A stretch of DNA of 36,538 bases. It comes from Candidatus Zhuqueibacterota bacterium (GTDB lineage: Bacteria > Zhuqueibacterota > Zhuqueibacteria > Residuimicrobiales > Krinioviventaceae). The stretch is from positions 1-36,538 of the forward strand of contig JAFGJB010000126.1 of the NCBI GenBank assembly GCA_016929295.1. Direction: 5' to 3'. A program made the position numbers and the translations under genes. Shown here piece by piece: positions 8,185 through 15,827 of this stretch (its first letter is position 1; each line of letters opens with the position of its first letter). Under the pieces are notes generated by a model. The model searched no databases. It saw nothing but the letters and a program-made list of their open reading frames with translations, and had not been told where the DNA came from.

Positions 8185-9399
8185 ATGATCAAAATTCCGC
8201 TCTCAAATCCGTATCTCACGGCCCTGGAAAAAAGGCTGGTTCTGCAGGTGTTGAACAGCTCCCAATTGAGTCAGGGCCCGCAACTGGAGAGGTTTGAAAA
8301 CAAAATGGCCCAATTTGTCGGCAGCCGTTACGGCATTGGCGTGAACAGCGGCACCAGCGCATTGCATCTGTGCATAAAATCTCTGCAAATAGGCGAGAAC
8401 GATGAGGTCATTACCACACCGTTCAGTTTCATCGCCTCGGCAAATTGCATTCTGTACGAGAGGGCGCGGCCGGTGTTTGTTGATATCAATCCGAACACCT
8501 ACAACATCGATGTGGATCGCATCAGCGAAAAAATTACGGCCAGGACCAAAGCGATATTGCCGGTCCATGTATTCGGCTTGCCATGTGATATGGTGAAAAT
8601 CCGCGCGATCGCCAAAAAGCACCATTTGTATGTCATCGAAGACGCCTGCGAAGCAATAGGTGCCGAATGCTTGATGGATGTCGTGCCGGCGGGTCAAGCG
8701 ATCAAATTGATCCCCCATAAAGTTGGCTCGATTGGCGATTGCGGAGTCTTTGGATTTTATCCCAACAAGCAGATCACCACCGGTGAAGGAGGCATGATCG
8801 TCACAAATGACAAGGATATTGCCATGAACTGCCGATCGTTGCGCAATCAGGGCCGCAGTGAGCATTCCATGTGGCTTGAACATGAGCAATTGGGATATAA
8901 TTACCGTCTGAATGAAGTGAGCTGTGCACTCGGCATAGCCCAATTGACGAAAATCCATCTCCTGTTAGCGGCACGAGCGCGGGTGGCCAAATGGTACAAC
9001 GAACGTATGCAGCACCTGCCTGATGTCGTCATTCCAGGTCGCAGCGGGCGCTGCCATCGCAGCTGGTTCGTCTATGTCATTCGCTTGCGAGATCATTTCG
9101 GCAAAAAAGATCGCGATAAAATTTTAAGCAGTCTGAAAAGCCACGGCATTGACTGCCGGGAATATTTTCCGCCGATTCATCTGCAGCCGTTTTACGTGAA
9201 AATGTTCGGTTACAAGAGAGGGGATTTTCCCAATGCAGAGAAAGTGGCTGACCGTACAATCGCGCTGCCGTTTTTTACTACCATGACTGAAGCGCAGGTG
9301 CATCATGTGTGCAAAGTCCTCTATCGGATTTTGCGCGACTATAAATATGTCCGTCACGATTTCATGACAATCACCAACAATCAAATCATGGTCAATTGA
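8185..9399 (+). CDS. DegT/DnrJ/EryC1/StrS-family PLP aminotransferase
   Basis: A 404-aa sugar aminotransferase-fold protein. Visible are G-V-N-S-G-T-S-A-L-H (cofactor phosphate binding), the P-V-H-V-F-G strand, V-I-E-D-A-C-E-A-I-G with the PLP-ring Asp153, and F-Y-P-N-K-Q-I-T-T-G-E-G-G with the Schiff-base Lys195. These enzymes transfer an amino group from glutamate to a keto sugar nucleotide, here most simply the product of the WbpM-type dehydratase. Compared with typical members there is an insertion of about a dozen residues before G-S-I-G-D-C-G (around 162-180). A GAGGGG ribosome-binding site overlaps the preceding stop codon. Confidence 0.92.
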   Translation: MIKIPLSNPYLTALEKRLVLQVLNSSQLSQGPQLERFENKMAQFVGSRYGIGVNSGTSALHLCIKSLQIGENDEVITTPFSFIASANCILYERARPVFVDINPNTYNIDVDRISEKITARTKAILPVHVFGLPCDMVKIRAIAKKHHLYVIEDACEAIGAECLMDVVPAGQAIKLIPHKVGSIGDCGVFGFYPNKQITTGEGGMIVTNDKDIAMNCRSLRNQGRSEHSMWLEHEQLGYNYRLNEVSCALGIAQLTKIHLLLAARARVAKWYNERMQHLPDVVIPGRSGRCHRSWFVYVIRLRDHFGKKDRDKILSSLKSHGIDCREYFPPIHLQPFYVKMFGYKRGDFPNAEKVADRTIALPFFTTMTEAQVHHVCKVLYRILRDYKYVRHDFMTITNNQIMVN

Positions 9400-9404
9400 A
9401 GCAG

Positions 9405-10346
9405 ATGGCCCCCTCGTCAAAAAATATCCCCCTGGTCACGATCGGCATGCCGGTCTATAACGCCGAGCGATACGTGCGCCAATCGCTAGAGTCGCTGCGC
9501 CGGCAAACGTACGATCATTTTGAGCTTATTATCGCGGACAATGCGTCAACCGACGCGACCGTTGATATTTGTCAGGAATACATCCGGGATGACGCGCGAA
9601 TCTCTCTTGTCCGCAGTGATGTCAATCTCGGCGCAGCAAAGAACTATAACAAGGTTTTTCATCTCGCACAGGGCGCCTATTTCAAGTGGGCGGCGGCCGA
9701 TGACCTGTGCGCAGCCGATTATCTGCAGCGCTGCGTCGATGTGCTTGAAAACGACGCGAGCGTCATTCTCGCCTACTCCAAGACCACCATTATCGACGAG
9801 CACGGCGATAAGTTGAAAGACTATGATGATGGTCTGCATTTGAAATCAAAATCCGCCAGCGGTCGATTCCTGCAGCTCGTCTACAGCGTTGGCGAATGTA
9901 ATGCGGTGTTCGGAGTGATTCGCTCCAGTGTGCTGAAAAAAACTCGACTGATTGGTAATTATATTGGCTCTGATGTCTGTCTGCTGGCTGAATTGAGTCT
10001 GCTGGGGCGGTTCTACGAAATCCCGGATTACCTCTTCTTCCGGCGGCATCATCCGGCAGCATCGAGCTATCATAAAGATGTCGAGAGTCAACTGCAGTTT
10101 TTTGATCCCTCTTTAAGCGGCCGGCTCGTTTTGCAGACATGGCGACATTTGTTCGAGCACTTTAAAAGCATTAAACGTGCTGATATCCAGGCGACGCAAA
10201 AATTACTGCCGACGCTGTACCTGTTGGGTAGTCTGGCCGTCAGCAGTGACAAATATGTCAAGGAGCTCATCACCGCCGGCGTAGTTCATGTCGGCAGATT
10301 CGCTCATAAAATTCGTGCCTCTCATTTACAGCGAGGAATAAGATGA
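9405..10346 (+). CDS. Glycosyltransferase family 2
   Basis: A 313-aa GT-A enzyme. The N-terminal half carries V-T-I-G-M-P-V-Y-N-A, L-I-I-A-D-N-A-S-T-D and A-A-A-D-D, the equivalent of the D-x-D metal/nucleotide site. No membrane helix is evident, so it probably acts on lipid-linked intermediates at the cytoplasmic face. ATG 9405 lies just after the previous stop; an in-frame TTG at 9396 overlapping that stop would add three residues. The 3' end overlaps the next gene by 4 nt (ATGA). The sugar specificity cannot be read from the sequence. Confidence 0.88.
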   Translation: MAPSSKNIPLVTIGMPVYNAERYVRQSLESLRRQTYDHFELIIADNASTDATVDICQEYIRDDARISLVRSDVNLGAAKNYNKVFHLAQGAYFKWAAADDLCAADYLQRCVDVLENDASVILAYSKTTIIDEHGDKLKDYDDGLHLKSKSASGRFLQLVYSVGECNAVFGVIRSSVLKKTRLIGNYIGSDVCLLAELSLLGRFYEIPDYLFFRRHHPAASSYHKDVESQLQFFDPSLSGRLVLQTWRHLFEHFKSIKRADIQATQKLLPTLYLLGSLAVSSDKYVKELITAGVVHVGRFAHKIRASHLQRGIR

Positions 10347-11116
10347 AAGTAGCTATTCTGGCGGGCGGCTACGGCACCCGTCTGGCGGAGGAGACGGAAA
10401 TCCGGCCAAAACCGATGGTTGAAATCGGCGGATATCCGATTCTCTGGCACATCATGATGACCTATTCGCACTATGGGTACAATGATTTTGTCATCGCCCT
10501 GGGCTACAAAGGCGATGTTATCAAAAGATATATGCTGGATTATTGCGCCCTCAACAGCGATCTGAGAATTGATTTTGAGAACGGCGATGTCAAATCGCAC
10601 AAGTCATTCAAGCAAAACTGGAAAGTTGATCTGGTCGACACAGGAAAGAAAACCCAGACCGGCGGCAGAATAAAGCGGCTGGCGCCCTATCTCGACGCCG
10701 CGACCTTTATGCTCACGTGGGGAGATGGTGTGTGTGATGTCGATATAGGCAAACTGTTGGCATTTCACCGAGATCATGGCAAGTTGGCCACCGTGACCGC
10801 CGTGCGGCCTCCCGCGCGATACGGTTACATGAGGTTTAAAGGTGAGCAAGTAGTGCAGTTCACCGAGAAACCGCAAATAGGAGAAGGTTGGATCAATGGC
10901 GCTTTTTTTGTGCTCGAGCCCGGCGTCTTTGACTATATCAACGGCGATGATACGGTGTGGGAGCGCGATCCGCTGGAAAATCTCGCCAAAGATGGCGAAC
11001 TCATGGCCTATCGACATACGTCATTTTGGCAATGCATGGATACGTTGCGCGAAAAATACATCCTGGAATCGCTGTGGCAATCGGGCAAAGCACCATGGAA
11101 AATATGGGAGAATTGA
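10343..11116 (+). CDS. rfbF: Glucose-1-phosphate cytidylyltransferase
   Basis: A 257-aa nucleotidyltransferase of family length. The N-terminal signature A-I-L-A-G-G-Y-G-T-R-L, the P-K-P-M-V-E-I-G-G pyrophosphorylase lysine block and I-L-W-H-I-M are characteristic of the CDP-glucose pyrophosphorylase branch (RfbF/DdhA). It makes CDP-glucose from CTP and glucose 1-phosphate, the first step to CDP-linked 3,6-dideoxy or C-branched sugars. It overlaps the preceding glycosyltransferase by ATGA and has GAGGA at 10333-10337. The next genes (SDR, then C-methyltransferases) would be its pathway partners. Confidence 0.93.
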   Translation: MKVAILAGGYGTRLAEETEIRPKPMVEIGGYPILWHIMMTYSHYGYNDFVIALGYKGDVIKRYMLDYCALNSDLRIDFENGDVKSHKSFKQNWKVDLVDTGKKTQTGGRIKRLAPYLDAATFMLTWGDGVCDVDIGKLLAFHRDHGKLATVTAVRPPARYGYMRFKGEQVVQFTEKPQIGEGWINGAFFVLEPGVFDYINGDDTVWERDPLENLAKDGELMAYRHTSFWQCMDTLREKYILESLWQSGKAPWKIWEN

Positions 11117-11117
11117 T

Positions 11118-12173
11118 ATGCGTGTACTTGTAACTGGACACAAGGGATACATCGGAACTGTCATGGTGCCAATGTTGCTGGCGGAAGGCTATGACGTCGT
11201 CGGCCTCGACAGCGATCTCTACAGACAATGTACGTTCGGCGATGTTCGCCTGGCCGTTGTGCCGGAACTGATCATGGACATTCGGGATGTGCATCGGGCT
11301 GATCTCTTTGGCTTCGACGCCATCATTCATTTGGCGGCGCTCTCCAACGATCCGCTGGGTGACTTGAATCCGCAGTTGACCTATGAGATCAATTACCGGG
11401 CAACGGTTCGCTTGGCGCGCCTGGCGAAAAAGGCGGGGGTGCGACGTTTTTTGTTTTCGTCATCCTGCAGCACCTATGGTGCGGCCGGCGACGATATGCT
11501 GACCGAGGATGCGGCTTACAATCCGGTCACGCCCTATGGCCATTCCAAAGTCCTGGCCGAACAGGCGGTTGCCAGGTTGGCGGACGCGGATTTTAGCCCG
11601 GTGTTTCTGCGCAATGCGACCGCCTATGGTTTTTCGCCACGATTGCGTTTTGATCTGGTCCTCAATAATCTGGTCTCCTGGGCGTACACTACCGGCCATG
11701 TGCATCTGAAGAGCGATGGCTCGCCATGGCGTCCTATCGTGCACATTGAAGATATCTCCCGCGCCTTCATCGCGGCGCTGCGCGCACCAATCGAGCTCAT
11801 CGACAATCAGGCGTTCAATGTCGGCATCAATTCGGAGAACTATCAAATTCGCGACCTGGCGCGCATCGTGAAAGAGACCGTGCCAAACTGCGACGTCGAA
11901 TTCGCCGCGGATGCGTGTCCTGACAAGCGCAATTATCGTGTCGATTGCAGCAAGTTGCACAACACACTTGCAGCATTCCGGCCGCAGTGGAATGCCGCCA
12001 AAGGCGCCCGGCAAATCTACCAGGCCATCAAGCGGAACGGCCTACGGTTAGAAGAGTTCGAAGGGCAAAAATATAAACGCGTCGATCATATCAAATATCT
12101 GCTCAAGAGCGGTCGTCTGGACAAGACGTTGCGCTGGAAGAGTCCGGTGAAGCATGCCCTGGCGCAGCCGTGA
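11118..12173 (+). CDS. NAD-dependent epimerase/dehydratase (extended SDR)
   Basis: A 351-aa extended short-chain dehydrogenase. It has the N-terminal cofactor motif T-G-H-K-G-Y-I-G (6-13), the H-L-A-A-L-S-N-D-P segment, the active-site serines F-S-S-S-C-S-T-Y-G (about 113-121) and the catalytic Y140-x3-K144 (Y-G-H-S-K). The open frame extends upstream inside rfbF, but the start at 11118 is fixed by the cofactor motif and by GGGAGA at 11106-11111. Given the neighbours it probably acts on a CDP-hexose or its methylated derivative (4-keto reduction, epimerisation or dehydration). The exact reaction is not determinable. No typical RfbG-type CDP-glucose 4,6-dehydratase is present, so this protein may fill that step. 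Confidence 0.88.
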   Translation: MRVLVTGHKGYIGTVMVPMLLAEGYDVVGLDSDLYRQCTFGDVRLAVVPELIMDIRDVHRADLFGFDAIIHLAALSNDPLGDLNPQLTYEINYRATVRLARLAKKAGVRRFLFSSSCSTYGAAGDDMLTEDAAYNPVTPYGHSKVLAEQAVARLADADFSPVFLRNATAYGFSPRLRFDLVLNNLVSWAYTTGHVHLKSDGSPWRPIVHIEDISRAFIAALRAPIELIDNQAFNVGINSENYQIRDLARIVKETVPNCDVEFAADACPDKRNYRVDCSKLHNTLAAFRPQWNAAKGARQIYQAIKRNGLRLEEFEGQKYKRVDHIKYLLKSGRLDKTLRWKSPVKHALAQP

Positions 12174-12209
12174 TGCGGATATGATCAGCATTGGCGAATG
12201 GAGAGTGAC

Positions 12210-13457
12210 ATGACAGATGATAAAATTGCCTGCCGATCCTGCGGGCAGAAGAGCCTGGAGGAGATATTATCCTTTGGCCGCACGGCATTGGCAGATCGAC
12301 TGCTGACAAAAGATCAACTGGATAAACCAGAGCCCAGCGCTCATTTGGAACTGGTGTTTTGCCCGGCCTGCTCCCTCGTTCAGATCACCGAAACAGTGCC
12401 GCCCGAGGTGTTGTTTGATGAACACTACCCCTATTTTTCCTCTGTTTCAAAGACGCTGCTATCGCACTCGCGGGAGAATGCCCTGGATCTGATTGCACGA
12501 CAAAAGCTGGGTTCAAGCAGCCTGGTCATTGAGCTCGCCAGCAACGACGGTTATATGCTGCGCAATTTTGTCGAAAAAGAGATACCCGTCCTCGGCATCG
12601 ATCCGTCAAAGGCGCCGGCACAGGCAGCCCAGGACGCCGGCATCCCAACGCTTTGCACTTTTTTCACTAAAGAGCTCGCCCATATCCTCAAAAAGGACCG
12701 CATGGCCGACCTGATCATTGCAAATAACGTCCTGGCACATGTCGCTGACCTGAACGGCTTTGTCGATGGTATGGCCACGATACTAAAGCCGGACGGCCTG
12801 ATCGTCATTGAGGTGCCATACGTCGTTGATCTGGTGCAACAATGTGAATTTGACACCATCTATCACCAGCATTTGTGCTATTTTTCCGTCACCGCTCTTG
12901 ACCGGCTGTTCAGAAACCACCGCCTTTTTTTGAATGATGTCAAACATCTGGACATTCACGGCGGCTCCCTGCGACTCTACGTTTCCCATAGCGAGAATGT
13001 CCAGCAGGCCGTCGCGGGCTATTTACACCGGGAGCGGGAGCAGCAGGTCGATCGCCTGGTTTACTATGAGGATTTCGGTCGCCGCGTCCAGTCTATACGA
13101 CAAACATTGATGGAAAAACTTGAATCGCTCAAAAAAGAAGACAAACGAATTGCAGCTTATGGCGCAGCAGCAAAGGCGACCACGATGCTCAATTATTGCG
13201 GCATCGACAAACGATATATTGACTATGTCGTCGATCTCAATCCGTTTAAACATGGACAATATATGGGCGCTAACCATCTGCCCATCTACCCGACAGCCAG
13301 GCTTTTGCAGGACAGACCCGACTATGTTCTGCTGCTTGTGTGGAATTTTGCCAGTGAGATACTGCAGCAGCAGCAGGAGTATCAAAGACTGGGTGGCCAA
13401 TTTATCATACCTATCCCTGAATTGCGGATCGTCTCGTCTGGAGTCTATTATGAATGA
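12210..13457 (+). CDS. SAM-dependent sugar C-methyltransferase (TylC3/TcaB9 type)
   Basis: A 415-aa three-domain protein. It has an N-terminal zinc-binding module (C8-x2-C11 and C51-x2-C54), a Rossmann SAM domain (V-I-E-L-A-S-N-D-G, 106-114) and a C-terminal C-methyltransferase domain (A-A-Y-G-A-A-A-K, then V-V-D-L-N-P). The family adds a methyl group to C-3 of a 4-keto sugar nucleotide. His177, Tyr218 and His221 match the catalytic residues reported for TcaB9 (His181, Tyr222, His225 by offset), but the Glu of the Y-H-E-H motif is Gln220 here. ATG 12210 has GGAGAG just upstream; ATG 12198 is less likely. It overlaps the next gene by 8 nt. Confidence 0.88.
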   Translation: MTDDKIACRSCGQKSLEEILSFGRTALADRLLTKDQLDKPEPSAHLELVFCPACSLVQITETVPPEVLFDEHYPYFSSVSKTLLSHSRENALDLIARQKLGSSSLVIELASNDGYMLRNFVEKEIPVLGIDPSKAPAQAAQDAGIPTLCTFFTKELAHILKKDRMADLIIANNVLAHVADLNGFVDGMATILKPDGLIVIEVPYVVDLVQQCEFDTIYHQHLCYFSVTALDRLFRNHRLFLNDVKHLDIHGGSLRLYVSHSENVQQAVAGYLHREREQQVDRLVYYEDFGRRVQSIRQTLMEKLESLKKEDKRIAAYGAAAKATTMLNYCGIDKRYIDYVVDLNPFKHGQYMGANHLPIYPTARLLQDRPDYVLLLVWNFASEILQQQQEYQRLGGQFIIPIPELRIVSSGVYYE

Positions 13458-14661
13458 ATTTAGCCAGGATCTTCAAGTTGAATCCACCGTTGTTAGACAG
13501 CATATGTGTCCCAGCTGTGGTGATGGCAGGATGTCACTGTTTTATGCTGTAGAAAATGTTCCGGTGCACAGCAACCTGATGCAACGCAGCGAACAGCAGG
13601 CGCGCGACTTTCCAGTCGGCGATATTCATCTCGGCTGGTGCGAAAACTGCGGCTTTATAAGCAACACCGCCTATGATGCAAATTTTAAAAATTACTCTCC
13701 CATCTATGAAGACCAGCAAAGCTTTTCGCATACCTTCAACTCGTTCAGCGACGACCTGGTCACTCGACTCATACTCAAACATGCTCTTCATGACAAGGAT
13801 ATCATCGAGATCGGTTGCGGCAAAGGCGATTTCCTCGTGCAACTCTGCGAGCGCGGCAATAATCGCGGCATCGGCATTGATCCGGCCATCATAGAGGATC
13901 GAGTCCATCACAACGGACAGATCAGGTTCATCAGGGATTATTACTCGGAAAAGTACAGCTCTCTCCAGGGCGATGTCTATGTCTGCCGGCACACCCTCGA
14001 ACACATCCACGAGACTGGCGTTTTTTTGCGTATCTTGCGACGATCTATCAGAGATCGCAACGCTTTGGTTTTCATTGAAGTGCCGGACGTCCGACGCGTA
14101 TTAAAAGAAAAAGCCTTTTGGGATATTTATTACGAACACTGCAGCTATTTTACCGCCGGTTCGCTGGCGCGACTGTTCCGTCGCAGCGATTTTGCAGTGA
14201 CGGATTTGTGGTTTGGATATGACGACCAATATCTGCTCATAGAAGCGCAACCCGCTGATAGTGGCTCAAACGGCCACTATCAGTTGGAAGAGTCTGTCAA
14301 TGACCTGAAGAGAGAGGTTGACGATTTTGCGACTCTGATCACGGCGCAACTCGAGGATTGGCGACAAGCGCTCGATCGAATGCGCGCGCAACATAAAAAA
14401 ATGGCGATCTGGGGTTCCGGTTCAAAATGCGTTGCGTTTTTAACCACCCTGAAGAGCAACATTGAAATCGACTGCATCGTCGATATCAATCCCTACCGCC
14501 ATGGCAAATTCATCCCCGGCCTCGGCTTGCCGGTTTCGCCGCCGGCAGCGCTCGCATCTGTTCGTCCCGATGTTCTCATCATCATGAATCCGATCTATAA
14601 ACGCGAGATCGAAAAGGAGCTCGGTAAAATGGATTTGAAACCGCAACTATTATGTCTGTGA
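13450..14661 (+). CDS. C-methyltransferase-family protein, second of three in tandem
   Basis: A 403-aa protein with the same three-part layout as its upstream neighbour: zinc-type Cys pairs C20/C23 and C64/C67, a SAM motif [10 protein letters not shown] (118-127), and a C-terminal domain with A-I-W-G-S-G-S-K and I-V-D-I-N-P. The catalytic-loop equivalent reads Y227-Y228-E229-H230, so the Glu-His pair is intact while the first His is Tyr. Its closest relative in the window is the following gene; they share V-P-V-H-x-N-L, G-D-I and C-E-N-C-G-F-I. The open frame extends far upstream, but ATG 13450 has GGAG 7 nt before it and the family N terminus begins there. Probably a methyltransferase on a sugar or lipid-linked glycan. 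Confidence 0.85.
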   Translation: MNEFSQDLQVESTVVRQHMCPSCGDGRMSLFYAVENVPVHSNLMQRSEQQARDFPVGDIHLGWCENCGFISNTAYDANFKNYSPIYEDQQSFSHTFNSFSDDLVTRLILKHALHDKDIIEIGCGKGDFLVQLCERGNNRGIGIDPAIIEDRVHHNGQIRFIRDYYSEKYSSLQGDVYVCRHTLEHIHETGVFLRILRRSIRDRNALVFIEVPDVRRVLKEKAFWDIYYEHCSYFTAGSLARLFRRSDFAVTDLWFGYDDQYLLIEAQPADSGSNGHYQLEESVNDLKREVDDFATLITAQLEDWRQALDRMRAQHKKMAIWGSGSKCVAFLTTLKSNIEIDCIVDINPYRHGKFIPGLGLPVSPPAALASVRPDVLIIMNPIYKREIEKELGKMDLKPQLLCL

Positions 14662-15827
14662 GTCGCTTCAAGTGCCCGGTCTGCGCGTCATCCGCTCTGC
14701 GGGCATTTTACACAGTACGGCACGTGCCCGTGCACTGCAATCTGTTGTGGAATGATCGCACGAGCGCCCGCGCGTGCCCCCGCGGCGATATCGAGCTGGC
14801 AATCTGCGAGAATTGCGGCTTTATCACCAATGTCTGTTTTGACGAAAAGCTGACCCGTTATTCCCGGCAATATGACAACTCGCTCTTTTTTTCATCAATC
14901 TATCGTGAATATGCCGAACAATCTGCCGCTGATTTGATCAGCCGATACAATCTCTGTCAAAAGACAATTATAGACATCGGCGCCGGGCAGGGAGATTTCC
15001 TTCTTCTGCTCTGCCGGATGGGACATAATTGGGGCATCGGTTTTGATCCGGCAGTCGATGAAGCACGGGCCGATGAAGTGAAAGATCATGTGCTCTTCGT
15101 TCGTGACACCTATTCCGAGCGCTATTCGCATTATCAGGCCGATCTGTTCTGCTGTCGACATGTGCTCGAACATATTCAATATCCCGGACAACTCTTGTCA
15201 ACCATTCAACATGCTACCGCTGGAAATTCGGCAGCCGCCGTCTACTTTCAGGTCCCCAACAGCGACTATACGCTGTCCGAACACGCCATATGGGACATCA
15301 TCTATGAGCATTGCTCCTATTTCACCCCCTTCTCCCTCTCTTACACCTTTGCCAACAACGGATTTATCGTTCAGGAGACGGTTGTCGAGTTTGGCGAGCA
15401 ATATCTGTCGTTGTATGCTCTGACGTCCGGCAATCGGGAGATGGCAAGGTTGCCTGATGTGAAAAGCCGGTGTGATGATGCGATAGGGGAGTTACAAATG
15501 AATGCTGACAAGCTCATCAAGGAGTGGAATGCGCGTTTGCAAAGGATGAAGGACAAGAAATCAACGGTCGTCATGTGGGGGGCGGGATCAAAGGGGGTGT
15601 CGTTTCTCAATATGGTGGAGATGGGAGAGTACATCTCGGCCATCGTCGATATGAATCCCGCGAAGCAAGGACGTTTTGTCCCGGGCTCTGGGCACCTGAT
15701 CCTGTCGCCAACAGAGCTCGTTCGCATCGATCCGGATAGGATCATCGTGGCAAATCCGCTTTACGTCAATGAAGTACGACGTTCCGTGAGACAATTGAAA
15801 CTGCACGCTGAAGTGGTGCCGCTATAA
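14652..15827 (+). CDS. C-methyltransferase-family protein, third of three in tandem
   Basis: A 391-aa paralog of the preceding gene, which it overlaps by 10 nt. It has Cys pairs C8/C11 and C52/C55, a SAM motif I-I-D-I-G-A-G-Q-G-D (106-115), E-H-C-S-Y-F-T in the catalytic loop (E219, H220) and C-terminal V-M-W-G-A-G-S-K with I-V-D-M-N-P. The position matching the TcaB9 catalytic Tyr is Ile217, with Tyr one place later, so its chemistry may differ from a standard C-3 methyltransferase. The divergence suggests two successive duplications with specialisation. Which sugar each enzyme uses is unknown. Confidence 0.85.
   Translation: MSVSRFKCPVCASSALRAFYTVRHVPVHCNLLWNDRTSARACPRGDIELAICENCGFITNVCFDEKLTRYSRQYDNSLFFSSIYREYAEQSAADLISRYNLCQKTIIDIGAGQGDFLLLLCRMGHNWGIGFDPAVDEARADEVKDHVLFVRDTYSERYSHYQADLFCCRHVLEHIQYPGQLLSTIQHATAGNSAAAVYFQVPNSDYTLSEHAIWDIIYEHCSYFTPFSLSYTFANNGFIVQETVVEFGEQYLSLYALTSGNREMARLPDVKSRCDDAIGELQMNADKLIKEWNARLQRMKDKKSTVVMWGAGSKGVSFLNMVEMGEYISAIVDMNPAKQGRFVPGSGHLILSPTELVRIDPDRIIVANPLYVNEVRRSVRQLKLHAEVVPL

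Noticed and set aside
8203-8958. Long minus-strand open frame (251 codons) opposite the aminotransferase gene
   Set aside because: It lies fully within a clear PLP-enzyme gene, has no recognisable domain or ribosome-binding site, and its composition is that of an antisense shadow.
10896-11117. N-terminal extension of the SDR reading frame into rfbF
   Set aside because: The extension overlaps the cytidylyltransferase in another frame; the Rossmann motif and ribosome-binding site place the start at 11118.
11460-12014. Minus-strand open frame of 184 codons opposite the SDR gene
   Set aside because: Antisense to a conserved SDR and without any recognisable motif.
13120-13449. N-terminal extension of the second methyltransferase frame
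   Set aside because: It is out-of-frame translation of the first methyltransferase; the real N terminus with its Cys pair begins after 13450.
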